Shown here in pieces: positions 1 through 8,583 of a stretch of 64,000 nucleotides of DNA. Source of the DNA: Candidatus Bathyarchaeota archaeon (GTDB lineage: Archaea > Thermoproteota > Bathyarchaeia > TCS64). The stretch spans positions 62,001-126,000 of the forward strand of contig JAOZHO010000034.1 in NCBI GenBank assembly GCA_026014875.1, in the 5' to 3' direction. The notes under the pieces were generated by a model. That model was not told the DNA's origin. It made no database searches and saw only the letters and a program-made list of their open reading frames with translations. Position numbers and translations under genes: made by a program. Numbering within the stretch: position 1 is the stretch's first letter; each line of letters opens with the position of its first letter.

Positions 1-65
1 CCCCTGTTTACAGGGAACTCCTGCTGGGGAAGAACGCGAAGAGGATCTTCGGAGACCTCTTCTAG
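1..65 (+). CDS. Amidohydrolase family protein, C-terminal end only
   Basis: Only the last 20 codons lie in the window, ending in TAG at 63-65. The visible tail reads YRELLLGKNAKRIFGDLF, the usual last helix of TIM-barrel amidohydrolases of the amidohydrolase_2 (PF04909) type, where the motif is (L/I)xGxNAxRxF. It closely resembles the end of the amidohydrolase at 1905-2654 (QRKLVLGGNAERVFKDLL), so it is probably a third member of this local family. The catalytic part is outside the window, so activity cannot be judged. A T-rich stretch (tcctctttttcat, about 88-100) follows and may terminate it. Confidence 0.6.
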   Translation, partial: PVYRELLLGKNAKRIFGDLF

Positions 66-117
66 AAAAACGAGGGCTGTTGCCCTCTCCTCTTTTTCAT
101 AATGCTTCAGGTATACC

Positions 118-972
118 CTAGGAGCCCTGACCCTTCCTTGGTTCCACTATCTTCGAGTACATCTCGGGTCTCCGCTCCTTATCGTAGGCTCTGCGTCTCC
201 TCCAGATCGCCTCATCCTCAAGGTCGATCGATGCGGTTATGACGCATTCATCGAATCCCGCCTGGGCAAGGACTTTTCCATTAGGATTCACGATCATGCT
301 GTGCCCGAAATACTCCTTTCCGCTCTCCTTCCCACCCCTGTTCACGAAGACGCCGAAAACGCCGCTGTCATAAGACCTGGCCCTGTTCACCAAGATCCAG
401 CCGTCTGGGTAGGACGCCTTATCTCGGGGAAAGATCACCGACGGGACCATAACCATCTCGGCCCCCTTGAGAGACAGGACTCTGATTGGCTCCGGGAACT
501 CCCGGTCGTAGCATATCACCATACCGATTTTCCCGATCTCGGTGGGGAATACAGGGAACTCCGACCCCGGAGAGAAGTAGAATTTCTCCTCTGGCCTAGG
601 AGGGACATGAGTTTTACTGTATTTCCCGATGATCACCCCGTCGGGGCCGATGAGGGGCGCCGTGTTGTGATAAACCCCCGATGCAAGCCTCTCGAAGACG
701 GGGGCGACGATGTACACGCCGTGCTTTTTCGCGATTCTCCCGATGGCCTCGGTGGTGGGCCCCGGGATGGGCTCAGCCATGTCGAAGAAATCGGGGTTGC
801 GATCCTTGAAGATGTAGAACCCCATCGTGAAAAGCTCCGGTAGCACCATGAGCTCGGCCCCTTTCTCGACCGCGGTCTCGATTAGGCCAATCGCCCTTTC
901 GACGTTGGCAGCTTTATCAAATGGGGCGCAGTTCATCTGAATTGCCGCTAATGTGAGATTCCGTCTATTCAT
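118..972 (-). CDS. Carbon-nitrogen hydrolase (nitrilase superfamily amidase)
   Basis: Nitrilase-superfamily enzyme of about 284 residues, the normal length. Numbered from the GTG at 984, the catalytic triad is Glu50 (LPELF), Lys124 (YSKTH) and Cys158 (ICYDREFPEP). The family hydrolyses amide or N-carbamoyl bonds in the cytosol. The class resembles N-carbamoyl amino-acid amidohydrolase and omega-amidase, but the substrate cannot be read from sequence. A TATA box (TATAAAAA read from the plus strand, 1006-1013) places transcription start near 984, so translation starts either leaderless at the GTG at 984 or, as chosen here, at the ATG at 972 with a very short leader. It fits the nearby ureide, peptide and N-acyl hydrolases. 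Confidence 0.85.
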   Translation of the reverse strand: MNRRNLTLAAIQMNCAPFDKAANVERAIGLIETAVEKGAELMVLPELFTMGFYIFKDRNPDFFDMAEPIPGPTTEAIGRIAKKHGVYIVAPVFERLASGVYHNTAPLIGPDGVIIGKYSKTHVPPRPEEKFYFSPGSEFPVFPTEIGKIGMVICYDREFPEPIRVLSLKGAEMVMVPSVIFPRDKASYPDGWILVNRARSYDSGVFGVFVNRGGKESGKEYFGHSMIVNPNGKVLAQAGFDECVITASIDLEDEAIWRRRRAYDKERRPEMYSKIVEPRKGQGS

Positions 973-1064
973 TTTGATAACCACGGAAGTATGATAACAG
1001 GGATGTATAAAAAATCATGAGCGGGCCCGGGCCAATTCAGAGGGAATATATTAGCTCCAAAATC

Positions 1065-1814
1065 TCACTTGTCGCTCTGAAAATATAGACCGAAGAGCGC
1101 CTCTCGATTCCTCAGCAAACTTTCATGATGTTCCTTGACTTCGGATCCAAATTTTTCTAGGCGTGAATAAGCCGATGTCTCCGTTTCCTCTGTATGATTG
1201 CGGAGCGCGGCAACAATCCACACCTGAAACTCGGGATGGGGCCAGCTGAGAATGCTCGAGGCGAGGCCCTCCTTTTCGAATAGGGCTCTCATGTGATCCT
1301 CTGTGTACATTACGAAGCCGGGGTAGACCCATTCGTCACCGGAGTAGTTGTCATCGCCCTTGGCGAACGTGGCGATGAAAAGTGATGTGGGCCTCATAAC
1401 TTTCCTTGCCTCCGAGAGGCATCTACTGATCTGCCGCTCCGAGGCATGAGAGAAGATGGAGTGGGCCAGGATGTAATCGAATTTCCTGTCGAATGCGGAA
1501 AGGGTGAAGTTGTTGTCGTGGTTGAAGACTGGTTTTTTTACGCCTAGGATATCCTCACCGAGCTCGTTCCTTATCCCTTCGTCTATGAGCCATTGCTCGG
1601 GCTCGATGCCGTGGTATCTCCCGGGTAAAAGGAAGGGAATGAGGAGTTTCCCCGCCCTAAGGGAGCCGCAGCCGATGTCGAGGAGGTAATGGTCCTCCCT
1701 GAGATCGAGGAAGGTGAGCAGGTTGAACTGGGTAGCGCTGATGAGATCGTATTTCTCAGACGGCCCGACGAAGCCTCTGTAATCTTGTTCGCCGTCTCTG
1801 GATCCGGTGCTCAT
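1065..1814 (-). CDS. Class I SAM-dependent methyltransferase
   Basis: A 249-residue protein with a Rossmann methyltransferase core: motif I LLDIGCGSLRAGK (about 43-55), an acidic post-I residue in HGIEPEQ, motif IV FDYILAHSIFSH, then a region like post-motif V (KVMRPTSLFIATF). This is the layout of small-molecule class I methyltransferases. No C-terminal domain identifies a substrate. A TATA-like box (about 1844-1853) lies some 35 bases before the ATG with a short leader containing GGGAG. It appears to be a single-gene unit. The methyl acceptor is unknown. Confidence 0.75.
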   Translation of the reverse strand: MSTGSRDGEQDYRGFVGPSEKYDLISATQFNLLTFLDLREDHYLLDIGCGSLRAGKLLIPFLLPGRYHGIEPEQWLIDEGIRNELGEDILGVKKPVFNHDNNFTLSAFDRKFDYILAHSIFSHASERQISRCLSEARKVMRPTSLFIATFAKGDDNYSGDEWVYPGFVMYTEDHMRALFEKEGLASSILSWPHPEFQVWIVAALRNHTEETETSAYSRLEKFGSEVKEHHESLLRNREALFGLYFQSDK

Positions 1815-1868
1815 GATATTCTCCCATTCAACATGGATATCGATACATTATAGCGTCGCGTTCGATGT

Positions 1869-1881
1869 TGAGGAAAAAAAG
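1869..1881 (-). terminator. Poly-T terminator after the amidohydrolase pair
   Basis: Read on the minus strand, two T runs (six or more T each, interrupted by a C) lie 25-35 bases after the stop of the amidohydrolase at 1905. This is a typical archaeal U-tract terminator without a hairpin. Confidence 0.5.
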
Positions 1882-1904
1882 AAAAAAGGGATAAAATGGG
1901 GGTC

Positions 1905-2654
1905 CTAGAGCAGGTCCTTGAAGACCCTCTCGGCGTTGCCGCCGAGGACGAGCTTCCTTTGGTATGGCGTGATCTTGGACCACTCAATAGTCTGCTTATG
2001 GTTGCCTGTATGGTACCGGGGCGAACTGGAGCCGTAGAGGAGTCTCGTTGCGCCTAGTTCAGCGACGAGGCTCGAGACCCTACCTGCCGAGGCTCCCGCG
2101 GAGTCCACGTAGAGGTTTGGATGCTTCTGGCATAGCTCGATGATTCCCGGCCAGAAGAGGTCGACCATCATCCTGACCTCGGGGAACCGGCCCATGAGCT
2201 CATCGAGACCTCTGTATTGTAGTAGTGCGTTGTCGTGGCCGTGTCCCACCCTGATGTTGGGCATGCAGATGAGGATCGGAAAACCGTTATCCACCGCTTT
2301 CTCGAAGATGGGGGGCAGGAACTTGTTCCCCGGCGTCAGCGCCCGCTCCATGCTGAAATGGAACTCGGGGTCCAACATCAGACCTTTAAGCCCCATGTCT
2401 AGGGCCCTGTCGATCTCGGGAATGGCCTCAGGATCATTGGGGTTCAAGTTGAAGAAGCCCACGAGCTTGTCGGGGTGCTTCTTAACGGCCTCGGCTACCC
2501 TGTCGTTGGCTTCCTTGAAGCGCATCTTGGGAGCGGAGCTCAGGAATGTCTTGTCGATGCCATATTGCTTCATCTCCGTCAATACGTCGTCTAGGGTCTG
2601 CTCGAACATGAACAGCGGGTGCTTCCCGAGCTGGGAGTGAACGTCGATGATCAT
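1905..2654 (-). CDS. Amidohydrolase-fold protein lacking metal ligands
   Basis: A 249-residue TIM-barrel protein of the amidohydrolase_2 group, ending in LGGNAERVFKDLL. The start is the ATG at 2654, which overlaps the TGA of the upstream amidohydrolase (ATGA), so the two are translationally coupled. The expected N-terminal metal motif HxH is DVHSQ here. The strand that normally carries the third His reads MMVDLFWPG. The Asp of the usual GSDxP motif is replaced in LLYGSSSPRYH. These are the positions that bind metal and activate water in the family, so the protein is probably not an ordinary hydrolase. It may act as a partner of the intact paralogue at 2651-3457 or have another activity. Confidence 0.7.
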   Translation of the reverse strand: MIIDVHSQLGKHPLFMFEQTLDDVLTEMKQYGIDKTFLSSAPKMRFKEANDRVAEAVKKHPDKLVGFFNLNPNDPEAIPEIDRALDMGLKGLMLDPEFHFSMERALTPGNKFLPPIFEKAVDNGFPILICMPNIRVGHGHDNALLQYRGLDELMGRFPEVRMMVDLFWPGIIELCQKHPNLYVDSAGASAGRVSSLVAELGATRLLYGSSSPRYHTGNHKQTIEWSKITPYQRKLVLGGNAERVFKDLL

Positions 2655-3457
2655 GCCTTCACCTTCACGCCGTAGAGTTTTGCAGCATTTAGTCCCATCA
2701 GCTTGTCCTCCGCCTCCTGGGGGAGGTCGAGGCATTGTATTGTATGCATGTGTATCATCATCTCGTACGCTTGGCGCTCGTAACCGCTCCCGTACCCGAA
2801 TCCCGAGTTTGAGGAGTCGGATCCTAACATTATCCTGTCGGGCCCCAGGATCTCCACTGCCTTCTTCACGGGATAGGGGTTGGAGAAACAGGTCTCGAGC
2901 CAGACATTGGCGTTTTTCTCCGCCATTTTAATGGAGAGCATCTCGGCGGCCGCCGCTGTCCTTCCTCCCATGTGGAGTATGACTGTGGTGACTTTTGGGA
3001 AAGAGTTAGCGAGGTCAGCGATGATGTAGGGGTGGCCCCTGACGCTGTGGTCCGAGTGGATGCCCACGACCAAGCCGTACTCCTCGGCCTTCTCCATCAT
3101 GGGGTACATGTAACGGGCGACGGCGAACTTGTGGCCGATCTTGATTCCCTTGAAGGTGTCACCGGCCATCCCCATGCACCTTTCGATCTCATCCAAACCG
3201 TCCTCCTCGTATCGGGGGTCGAAGTAGATGAAAGGCACGATTCGCCCGGGGTAATCCTTGGCCGACTGGAGGTTGAAGTCGTTGCTTTTCTGGAGCTGCT
3301 CGAGGTACTGGCCGCCGCTCCCCATGGAGATGATGGTGTCGACTCCCGCCTCGTCCATCTTCTCGATCATGGTTTTAGCGGTGAGCTTGACCCCTCCGCG
3401 CCCCGAGCTGAGATGTGTGTGTGCGTCGATTACTATTGGGTTTTTTCTATCCGTCAA
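2651..3457 (-). CDS. Metal-dependent amidohydrolase (PF04909 type)
   Basis: A 268-residue amidohydrolase_2-type TIM-barrel enzyme. Metal-binding features are intact: IDAHTH (HxH, residues 10-14), GIHSD, VILHMGG and the barrel-end Asp in MLGSDSSNSG. The family hydrolyses or decarboxylates cyclic and acyl substrates; the substrate here is unknown. The start is a TTG at 3457, with a TATA-like ttaattttatc (about 3489-3500) roughly 37 bases before it. The stop overlaps the ATG of the degenerate paralogue that follows, giving a two-gene operon. The sequence is clearly related to that paralogue, so the pair arose by duplication. Confidence 0.8.
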   Translation of the reverse strand: MTDRKNPIVIDAHTHLSSGRGGVKLTAKTMIEKMDEAGVDTIISMGSGGQYLEQLQKSNDFNLQSAKDYPGRIVPFIYFDPRYEEDGLDEIERCMGMAGDTFKGIKIGHKFAVARYMYPMMEKAEEYGLVVGIHSDHSVRGHPYIIADLANSFPKVTTVILHMGGRTAAAAEMLSIKMAEKNANVWLETCFSNPYPVKKAVEILGPDRIMLGSDSSNSGFGYGSGYERQAYEMMIHMHTIQCLDLPQEAEDKLMGLNAAKLYGVKVKA

Positions 3458-3586
3458 ATAATCACTTCACGCTATATTCCCCTTTCTCTTGATAAAATTA
3501 ATCACTGTTTTTGGATGATACAATCTGAATAGTGTAATAATTCGGTAAAATAACTAGTTCAGTTTAGAAAAATAGAAGAAAAAGAA

Positions 3587-5287
3587 TTATTGGGGGAGTT
3601 TTAGGATCGCCTTGTCTCGGCCGGCTTTCGGAGATTTGACCTCCAGCGTGACCTCCCCGGGTTCCTCTGCGCTCACGATCCAGCTGAAAGTGGCCTTGTT
3701 ACTGTCCCTGGCGTTGAAACGCTCCTGCCTGACCTCGGTGAGATCCTTGTTTAGGTATCCCTCGAGATGGAATTTCTCGAAGTTTACCCCTTTCAAGAGC
3801 TTCATCCCTGCGCCGAGCTTGATGGACGCCATTGCAGGCTTCGTGCTCCCGATATCCACAGCATGCTTCATTACGTACGTGGGGAGGGCTCCGATGTTCT
3901 CCAGTGTCATCGAACACTCGTAGAGGTCCTCCCCCACTTTGGTCGCTGAGGCCTCTTTGATTACGAGGCTAGGCAGTAGTTTTGCGAGCCTGAGGGGGTA
4001 GAACATTAGCTTGTCCACCTCACCCTCCATGAACTTCACGGGGGGGTTCCTAAATACGAACTTCTTCTTAAAGCCCCCAATCTCCACCTTCCCCAGCTGC
4101 GGGTGGTCGAACTCGTGCCAGTCGATGAAGGCGTCTCCGTCGAGCTCTTTCTCGTTCCAGGCCATGAGTTTCAGGCCTTGTTCTTCCTGCCCTTCCGGGG
4201 TGGTCAGGAACTCCCTCCTATTGGTCCATCTCTCCATCCCGATCTCCCCGAGGAGGTCCCAGATCTCCACGGTGGGGCAGGGAATCGCCCTGTGAACCGA
4301 CATGTATGTGGAGAAGCTCCCGCTGGGCCCCTTGCGCCTCATGGAGATGGATGGGTAGCCCGTCTGATCCAAGAAGATCGACTCGATGATCTTGAACAAC
4401 TTCCTGTCCCGGGCGGGGATCTGCTCGTCCTCGGAGTAGCTGAACAGGACCCCGCCGTTGGTGTGGTAGGTCGCCCCAAGGCCGATGTTGGGGTGGTTCA
4501 CGAGGAAGTCAGCTACCGCCCGTAGCTCGGGTATAGACAAGGGGTATGGTCCGCTGCCCCTGCTGACCTCCTCCTTTGCCCACTCGCCGGGCCAGTTCCT
4601 GTTGAAGTTGAGGGACCACCTGGCGGGGGCCATCTTGATCTCCTTCTCGCCACGGTAGTTCAGTATCAGGCCTTCCGGGTAAACCCTGTAGAAAGTGCCC
4701 TCTTGGTCCTCCGGAGTCCTCTTCAACATTATCCGGGGATCCTTGTCAGAGGTTTTCCATTCGCCTACGGGGTCCGGTATCCTCATCTTGACGATGAATC
4801 CGTCTCCGTCGACATCCTCAAAGTGTAGCCCGCTTTCGGTTGACCGCCATTCATCCTCGCTGAGGGGGTACCATCTCCCGCCTCCCGTCTCGTTGTCGGC
4901 TCCCATGACGTAGTAGGGTTGGGTAAGGACGAACTCACTGCCGTCCGCATCGATCCTCGGCAGGACGTAGAACGTGATGGTGTCGAGCATCTCCGTGACG
5001 TCGGGGTCTTCCCCGTATTTCGTGAGCAGGTGCCAGATGGTCTTGAGGCAGACCATCGAACCCATCACCTCGCCTGCGTGGGTGTTCCCGTCGATCCAGA
5101 CGGCGGGTTTGTCCTCAGCCGGCCCTGTCTCGGTGTTCGTGATCTCCATTAGCCAGAGGTCCCGGTTCTCGACGGATTTTCCTAGGGATTTGAGCTTCGC
5201 GATGGAGGGGTATTCCGACGCCAGCTCGTGCAGTGTTTCTGTGAGCTCGTCGTAGAGGTAATAATGATCGAATTTCAACATATTCAT
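3587..5287 (-). CDS. M14 family zinc carboxypeptidase
   Basis: A 566-residue cytosolic-looking peptidase without a signal peptide. M14 catalytic features are present: zinc ligands His70 and Glu73 in NTHAGE, substrate-binding Asn/Arg in LNFNRNW (about 227-231), zinc ligand His275 in TYHTNGG, and general-base Glu341 in CPTVEIWD. A roughly 100-residue insert between the first two motifs contains EDVDGDGF, possibly a calcium-type loop. The C-terminal 170 residues resemble a beta-sandwich. It probably removes C-terminal residues from imported peptides. It lies 21 bases downstream of the TIGR04076 gene and is the last gene of an operon that begins with a broken D-aminopeptidase gene. Confidence 0.85.
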   Translation of the reverse strand: MNMLKFDHYYLYDELTETLHELASEYPSIAKLKSLGKSVENRDLWLMEITNTETGPAEDKPAVWIDGNTHAGEVMGSMVCLKTIWHLLTKYGEDPDVTEMLDTITFYVLPRIDADGSEFVLTQPYYVMGADNETGGGRWYPLSEDEWRSTESGLHFEDVDGDGFIVKMRIPDPVGEWKTSDKDPRIMLKRTPEDQEGTFYRVYPEGLILNYRGEKEIKMAPARWSLNFNRNWPGEWAKEEVSRGSGPYPLSIPELRAVADFLVNHPNIGLGATYHTNGGVLFSYSEDEQIPARDRKLFKIIESIFLDQTGYPSISMRRKGPSGSFSTYMSVHRAIPCPTVEIWDLLGEIGMERWTNRREFLTTPEGQEEQGLKLMAWNEKELDGDAFIDWHEFDHPQLGKVEIGGFKKKFVFRNPPVKFMEGEVDKLMFYPLRLAKLLPSLVIKEASATKVGEDLYECSMTLENIGALPTYVMKHAVDIGSTKPAMASIKLGAGMKLLKGVNFEKFHLEGYLNKDLTEVRQERFNARDSNKATFSWIVSAEEPGEVTLEVKSPKAGRDKAILKLPQ

Positions 5288-5308
5288 CTCCTAATTCACC
5301 CTTCCTAG

Positions 5309-5605
5309 TTAAGTCCTCTGCAGGTGGAAGAGCACGGGCCTCAGCCCATCGGTGCAACAAGCCACGCACTCACCTTTCTCTTTTATCCAGGGAAGATCCC
5401 CGTCAAGCATGAGGTGGATTGCCTGGAGGTAGATGTTGTTCCATGCCCAGGTGCAGAAGCCCTCGGGCATCTTGCCGTCCGGGGGGACCTCGAACACCTG
5501 CCCCTCCTCGAAGACGGGGCAAACGGGCTCCTCCTCGGAGTCGACGGGGGGGTTTCCCTCGAAGAGCTGGTTCCGGTCCAGCTTCTTGAGTACTGTAATT
5601 TTCAT
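5309..5605 (-). CDS. TIGR04076 family protein
   Basis: A 98-residue protein matching the TIGR04076 pattern: an MKITVLKK start, a CPVFEEGQVF segment, a PEGFCTWAWNNIY segment and the conserved ECVACCTDGLRPVLF end. The family is small, cysteine-containing and uncharacterised. The ATG at 5605 is chosen over an ATG five codons upstream because family members begin directly with the KITVL strand. It sits between an M55 peptidase remnant and the M14 carboxypeptidase on the same strand with short spacing, so it was probably co-expressed with peptide-degrading enzymes. Function unknown. Confidence 0.8.
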   Translation of the reverse strand: MKITVLKKLDRNQLFEGNPPVDSEEEPVCPVFEEGQVFEVPPDGKMPEGFCTWAWNNIYLQAIHLMLDGDLPWIKEKGECVACCTDGLRPVLFHLQRT

Positions 5606-5628
5606 TGGCGAAAACGACAATTCAGATC

Positions 5629-5903
5629 CTAACTGTTTCTGAATAAACTGTGATATAACTGTTTATTGTCTGGAATAAAAATCGTAAGAACCGTGAGCGC
5701 AAGATTGCGTGCATCGTCGCTGAAAGGGGAATCGCAGATGGCGATCTCTTCGATGCTGGCTTCGAGGACTCCGTCGATGGCTGCGTTCTCCTATCCCAGC
5801 ATGAGGCGCCTCGCCCGCGTCTGTTCTCTCCCCGTTTGCACCGTTACTGGTAGTTTGTGACGTCAACTATGCCGTCCATGTCGACTGGGGTGTAGAGCTT
5901 CAT
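5629..5903 (-). pseudogene. Broken M55 D-aminopeptidase (DppA-like) gene, N-terminal third
   Basis: The minus strand begins MKLYTPVDMDGIVDVTNYQ and then meets TAA (5844-5846). M55 D-aminopeptidases begin in this way (MKxYISxDMEGIxGV). In the next frame the similarity continues as TRARRLM, then an in-frame TAG, then ENAAIDGVLEA, IEEIAICDS and DDARNL, in the family order (RARxLMxxEVNAAIxGALEAGAxEIVVxDxHxxxRN). It stops at TAG 5629-5631. One frameshift, two early stops and loss of about two thirds of the roughly 270-residue family length make it a pseudogene. It precedes the TIGR04076 and M14 genes, so it was the first gene of a peptide-degradation operon. Confidence 0.6.
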
Positions 5904-6121
5904 GTTTGAGACCCCCGTGAGGAATCATTATGGTTAAGCGCTTTCTATTCTACTAAGAACACTTTTTTTATCTATTGATTTCCTTCTTGGAGCGTTTTAG
6001 ATACATAAACTAATTAATCCTTAGCCTATGAGGGAAAAAGCTTTGTTTCATCATTTTTTCTTCGAAAATATTATCAAGAGGCAACACTGTCTATCATTCA
6101 CAATCTAAGGAGTACATTCTA

Positions 6122-8464
6122 ATGAGAAATAGAAAAGCAAGTTCAAACAATCAGACTATGATCATTGCTGTCGTTGCAGTCATCATAATCGCTGCAGCCG
6201 CCTACTTCCTTTTGAAGCCGGCCCCCGAACCAACACCCCAGGAGAACAAGCCACCCATCGCTGTCGCCTCGAGCACTAGGTACTTCGCCGTGGTAGGAGC
6301 GAGCGTTGGTGTAACCGCCGAGGGTTCAAGGGACCCCGATGGTAGCATCGCGAGTTTCGACTGGGACTTCGGAGATTCCTATACTACAACTGGCGAGTCC
6401 GCTTCCCACGTATATGATCTTCCAGGTAACTACATCGTCAGCCTTACGGTCACCGACGATGACGATGCGTCATCGAATAACGATGCATCGCCTATCTTCA
6501 TCAAGGTGGACCGCGAGGCGCTTGACCCGACTCTGGAGTCGCCCCCCGTCGCCCTCATGGCCGCCTCGGATGAGATGGTCTCTGAAGGCGAGGAGGTCTC
6601 CTTTATCGGAGCAGGTTCATACGGCTGGAAGCTATATCGTGGCGTGATTTCGCCTGATACAACAAAAATCGAAGACTGGTCCTGGGACTTTGGCGATGGT
6701 TCCAGCGGAGACGAAGCCTCGGTTGAACATTCCTACTCAGTAACTGGTAACTACCTAGTCGAGCTGACCGTCACGGACGCGACGGGCAAGGAAGACACCG
6801 TGGTCAGGACTATTCGAGTTTTCCCCCCCGGCGTCGAGTACGAGGGTGAGATCAAGAACCCTGACACCTATGTCTTCGCTACTGTCATGACTATGACCCC
6901 TTCTGTTGACCTCTGGAGGATCTCCGGCGGTAACGTCGGAAGGCAAGTCGTTCTAACCCTGAGCGACACGTTGGCCTTCACGGGGCAGGGAGACATCGAG
7001 CCTCAGGTTGAGGGCTCCCTATCCGAGAGCTGGGACATATCCGACGATGGTATGGTTTACACCTTCCATCTGAGGGATGACGTCCAGTTCTGGAACGGCG
7101 ACGAGCTGACGGCCGAGGACGTGGAATACACCTACGAGAGGATCATGGCGCTCTCCGTTGCAAGGTCCAGGTGGGGCCTAATGTACGAGCGACTGATGGG
7201 CTACCGACCGGGCAACGAGGTTCCAGACGAGGCCATAAAGGTCGCGGTTGAGGCCGTGGGCGAGAAGACGGTGGTATTCACCCTAGCTTCACCCTACGCC
7301 CCGTTCCTCAACGACGTAGCCTACCCGAGCACAGGCATCGTTCAGAAGAAGTACGCTATCGACAACGGTGCCTGGAGTTGGGACGACACCAGAGACTTCT
7401 CTGCCATAGACGGCGTTGATAAGCCCATGGAGGACGGAGACGCCCTCATGTGCACTGGTCCTTACACAATCCTCGAGTGGAGCAAGGGCGAACGGATGAT
7501 CTTCGAAAGAAATGACAACTACTGGCAGGGTCCTGCCAAGATGAAGTACTTCCGCTTCCTAACGGTGCCCGAGTGGAGCACCAGGAGCTTGATGCTCAAA
7601 GCTGGAGACGCCGATGGAATAACCATTGGGACTCCAACTGAGTTCGAGCAAATGGTGGGAGTACCCGGGATCAACACAATGCAAATCAAGTACAGAGGAT
7701 TCGTCGAGGTCATGTACTTTGGCATAGACGTAGATCCCGCCCAGATGCCGCCAGAGCACGAAGTACCTGCCGACTTTTTCAACGACGAACACATGAGAAA
7801 AGCCTTCGCCTACGCATTCCCCTACGAGAGATATATCGAGGAGATCTGGCTAGGCTACGCCGAGGCAGCCAAGGGGGTCATACCCGAGGGCTGGTTGGGC
7901 CACTACGAGAACTACCCCTACACCCATGACCTCGAAAAGGCGGAAGAAGAGCTGAAACTCGCTCACGGCGGCAAGTATTGGGACGAGGGATTCCAAGTCG
8001 CCGCAGGGACACAGCTCTGGGCCATGGGAACCCACGGCCGCGCTTACGAGATGCTGGGCGAAGAGTTCGCCAAGATCGATCCCAAGTTCAAGGTAGTGCC
8101 CGTCGGCACACAATGGAGCGACATGTTGAACATGCCTCTGGGCATGCTCGTCGGGGTCATCGGCCTCGATCCTGTCTGGTACAGGAACATCTACCACAGT
8201 GACTACGGCTTCGAGAGCAGCTACGGCTGGAAGAACGATCGCGTCGACGAGCTCATCGTCCAATCCACGGAGACACCGTTCATAGAGGAGCGGCTGCCTC
8301 TGCTGCAGGAAGCGATGGACATCGTCGCCGAGGAGTGTCCGGCCATCCTGACGGTCTTCAACCCACAGTTCTCAGCATTCAACGACTACGTCGAGGGATA
8401 CTGGTACCAGGTCAACCACGTCGTAGACGGTGGATACGTCTACGAGATGTCTAAAGGCGGATAA
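6122..8464 (+). CDS. ABC transporter substrate-binding protein, family 5, with two PKD domains
   Basis: A 780-residue oligopeptide/nickel-type solute-binding protein. An N-terminal membrane anchor spans residues 13-31 with lysines before it, followed by a Pro-rich linker. Two PKD domains come next (about 45-118 with FDWDFGD, and 140-233 with WSWDFGDGSS). The SBP_bac_5 domain begins near 250 and runs to the end, with typical segments such as LSESWDISDDGMVYTFHLRD and CTGPYTILEW. It should display the binding domain outside the cell on PKD spacers. AAGGAG lies 10 bases before the ATG. No permease or ATPase genes adjoin it, so it depends on a transporter elsewhere. The nearby peptidases suggest peptide ligands. 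Confidence 0.85.
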   Translation: MRNRKASSNNQTMIIAVVAVIIIAAAAYFLLKPAPEPTPQENKPPIAVASSTRYFAVVGASVGVTAEGSRDPDGSIASFDWDFGDSYTTTGESASHVYDLPGNYIVSLTVTDDDDASSNNDASPIFIKVDREALDPTLESPPVALMAASDEMVSEGEEVSFIGAGSYGWKLYRGVISPDTTKIEDWSWDFGDGSSGDEASVEHSYSVTGNYLVELTVTDATGKEDTVVRTIRVFPPGVEYEGEIKNPDTYVFATVMTMTPSVDLWRISGGNVGRQVVLTLSDTLAFTGQGDIEPQVEGSLSESWDISDDGMVYTFHLRDDVQFWNGDELTAEDVEYTYERIMALSVARSRWGLMYERLMGYRPGNEVPDEAIKVAVEAVGEKTVVFTLASPYAPFLNDVAYPSTGIVQKKYAIDNGAWSWDDTRDFSAIDGVDKPMEDGDALMCTGPYTILEWSKGERMIFERNDNYWQGPAKMKYFRFLTVPEWSTRSLMLKAGDADGITIGTPTEFEQMVGVPGINTMQIKYRGFVEVMYFGIDVDPAQMPPEHEVPADFFNDEHMRKAFAYAFPYERYIEEIWLGYAEAAKGVIPEGWLGHYENYPYTHDLEKAEEELKLAHGGKYWDEGFQVAAGTQLWAMGTHGRAYEMLGEEFAKIDPKFKVVPVGTQWSDMLNMPLGMLVGVIGLDPVWYRNIYHSDYGFESSYGWKNDRVDELIVQSTETPFIEERLPLLQEAMDIVAEECPAILTVFNPQFSAFNDYVEGYWYQVNHVVDGGYVYEMSKGG

Positions 8465-8490
8465 ACACAAAACTAACCCAAACCCATTTC

Positions 8491-8521
8491 CCTTTTTCTT
8501 TTTATTATATTCATTTATTTT
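8491..8521 (+). terminator. T-rich terminator after the substrate-binding protein
   Basis: Several consecutive T runs (cctttttctttttatt and catttatttt) begin about 27 bases after the stop codon. This is a typical archaeal U-tract termination region. Confidence 0.5.
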
Positions 8522-8583
8522 CGAGTTTAACGAAGGCTTATCTTATCTCCAACGCGGTTTAGACGGTGAAGAGAGGGTTCTAC

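Noticed and set aside
3-65. Start of the window as non-coding DNA
   Set aside because: The frame reads into a clear amidohydrolase C-terminal motif, so a partial gene is annotated instead.
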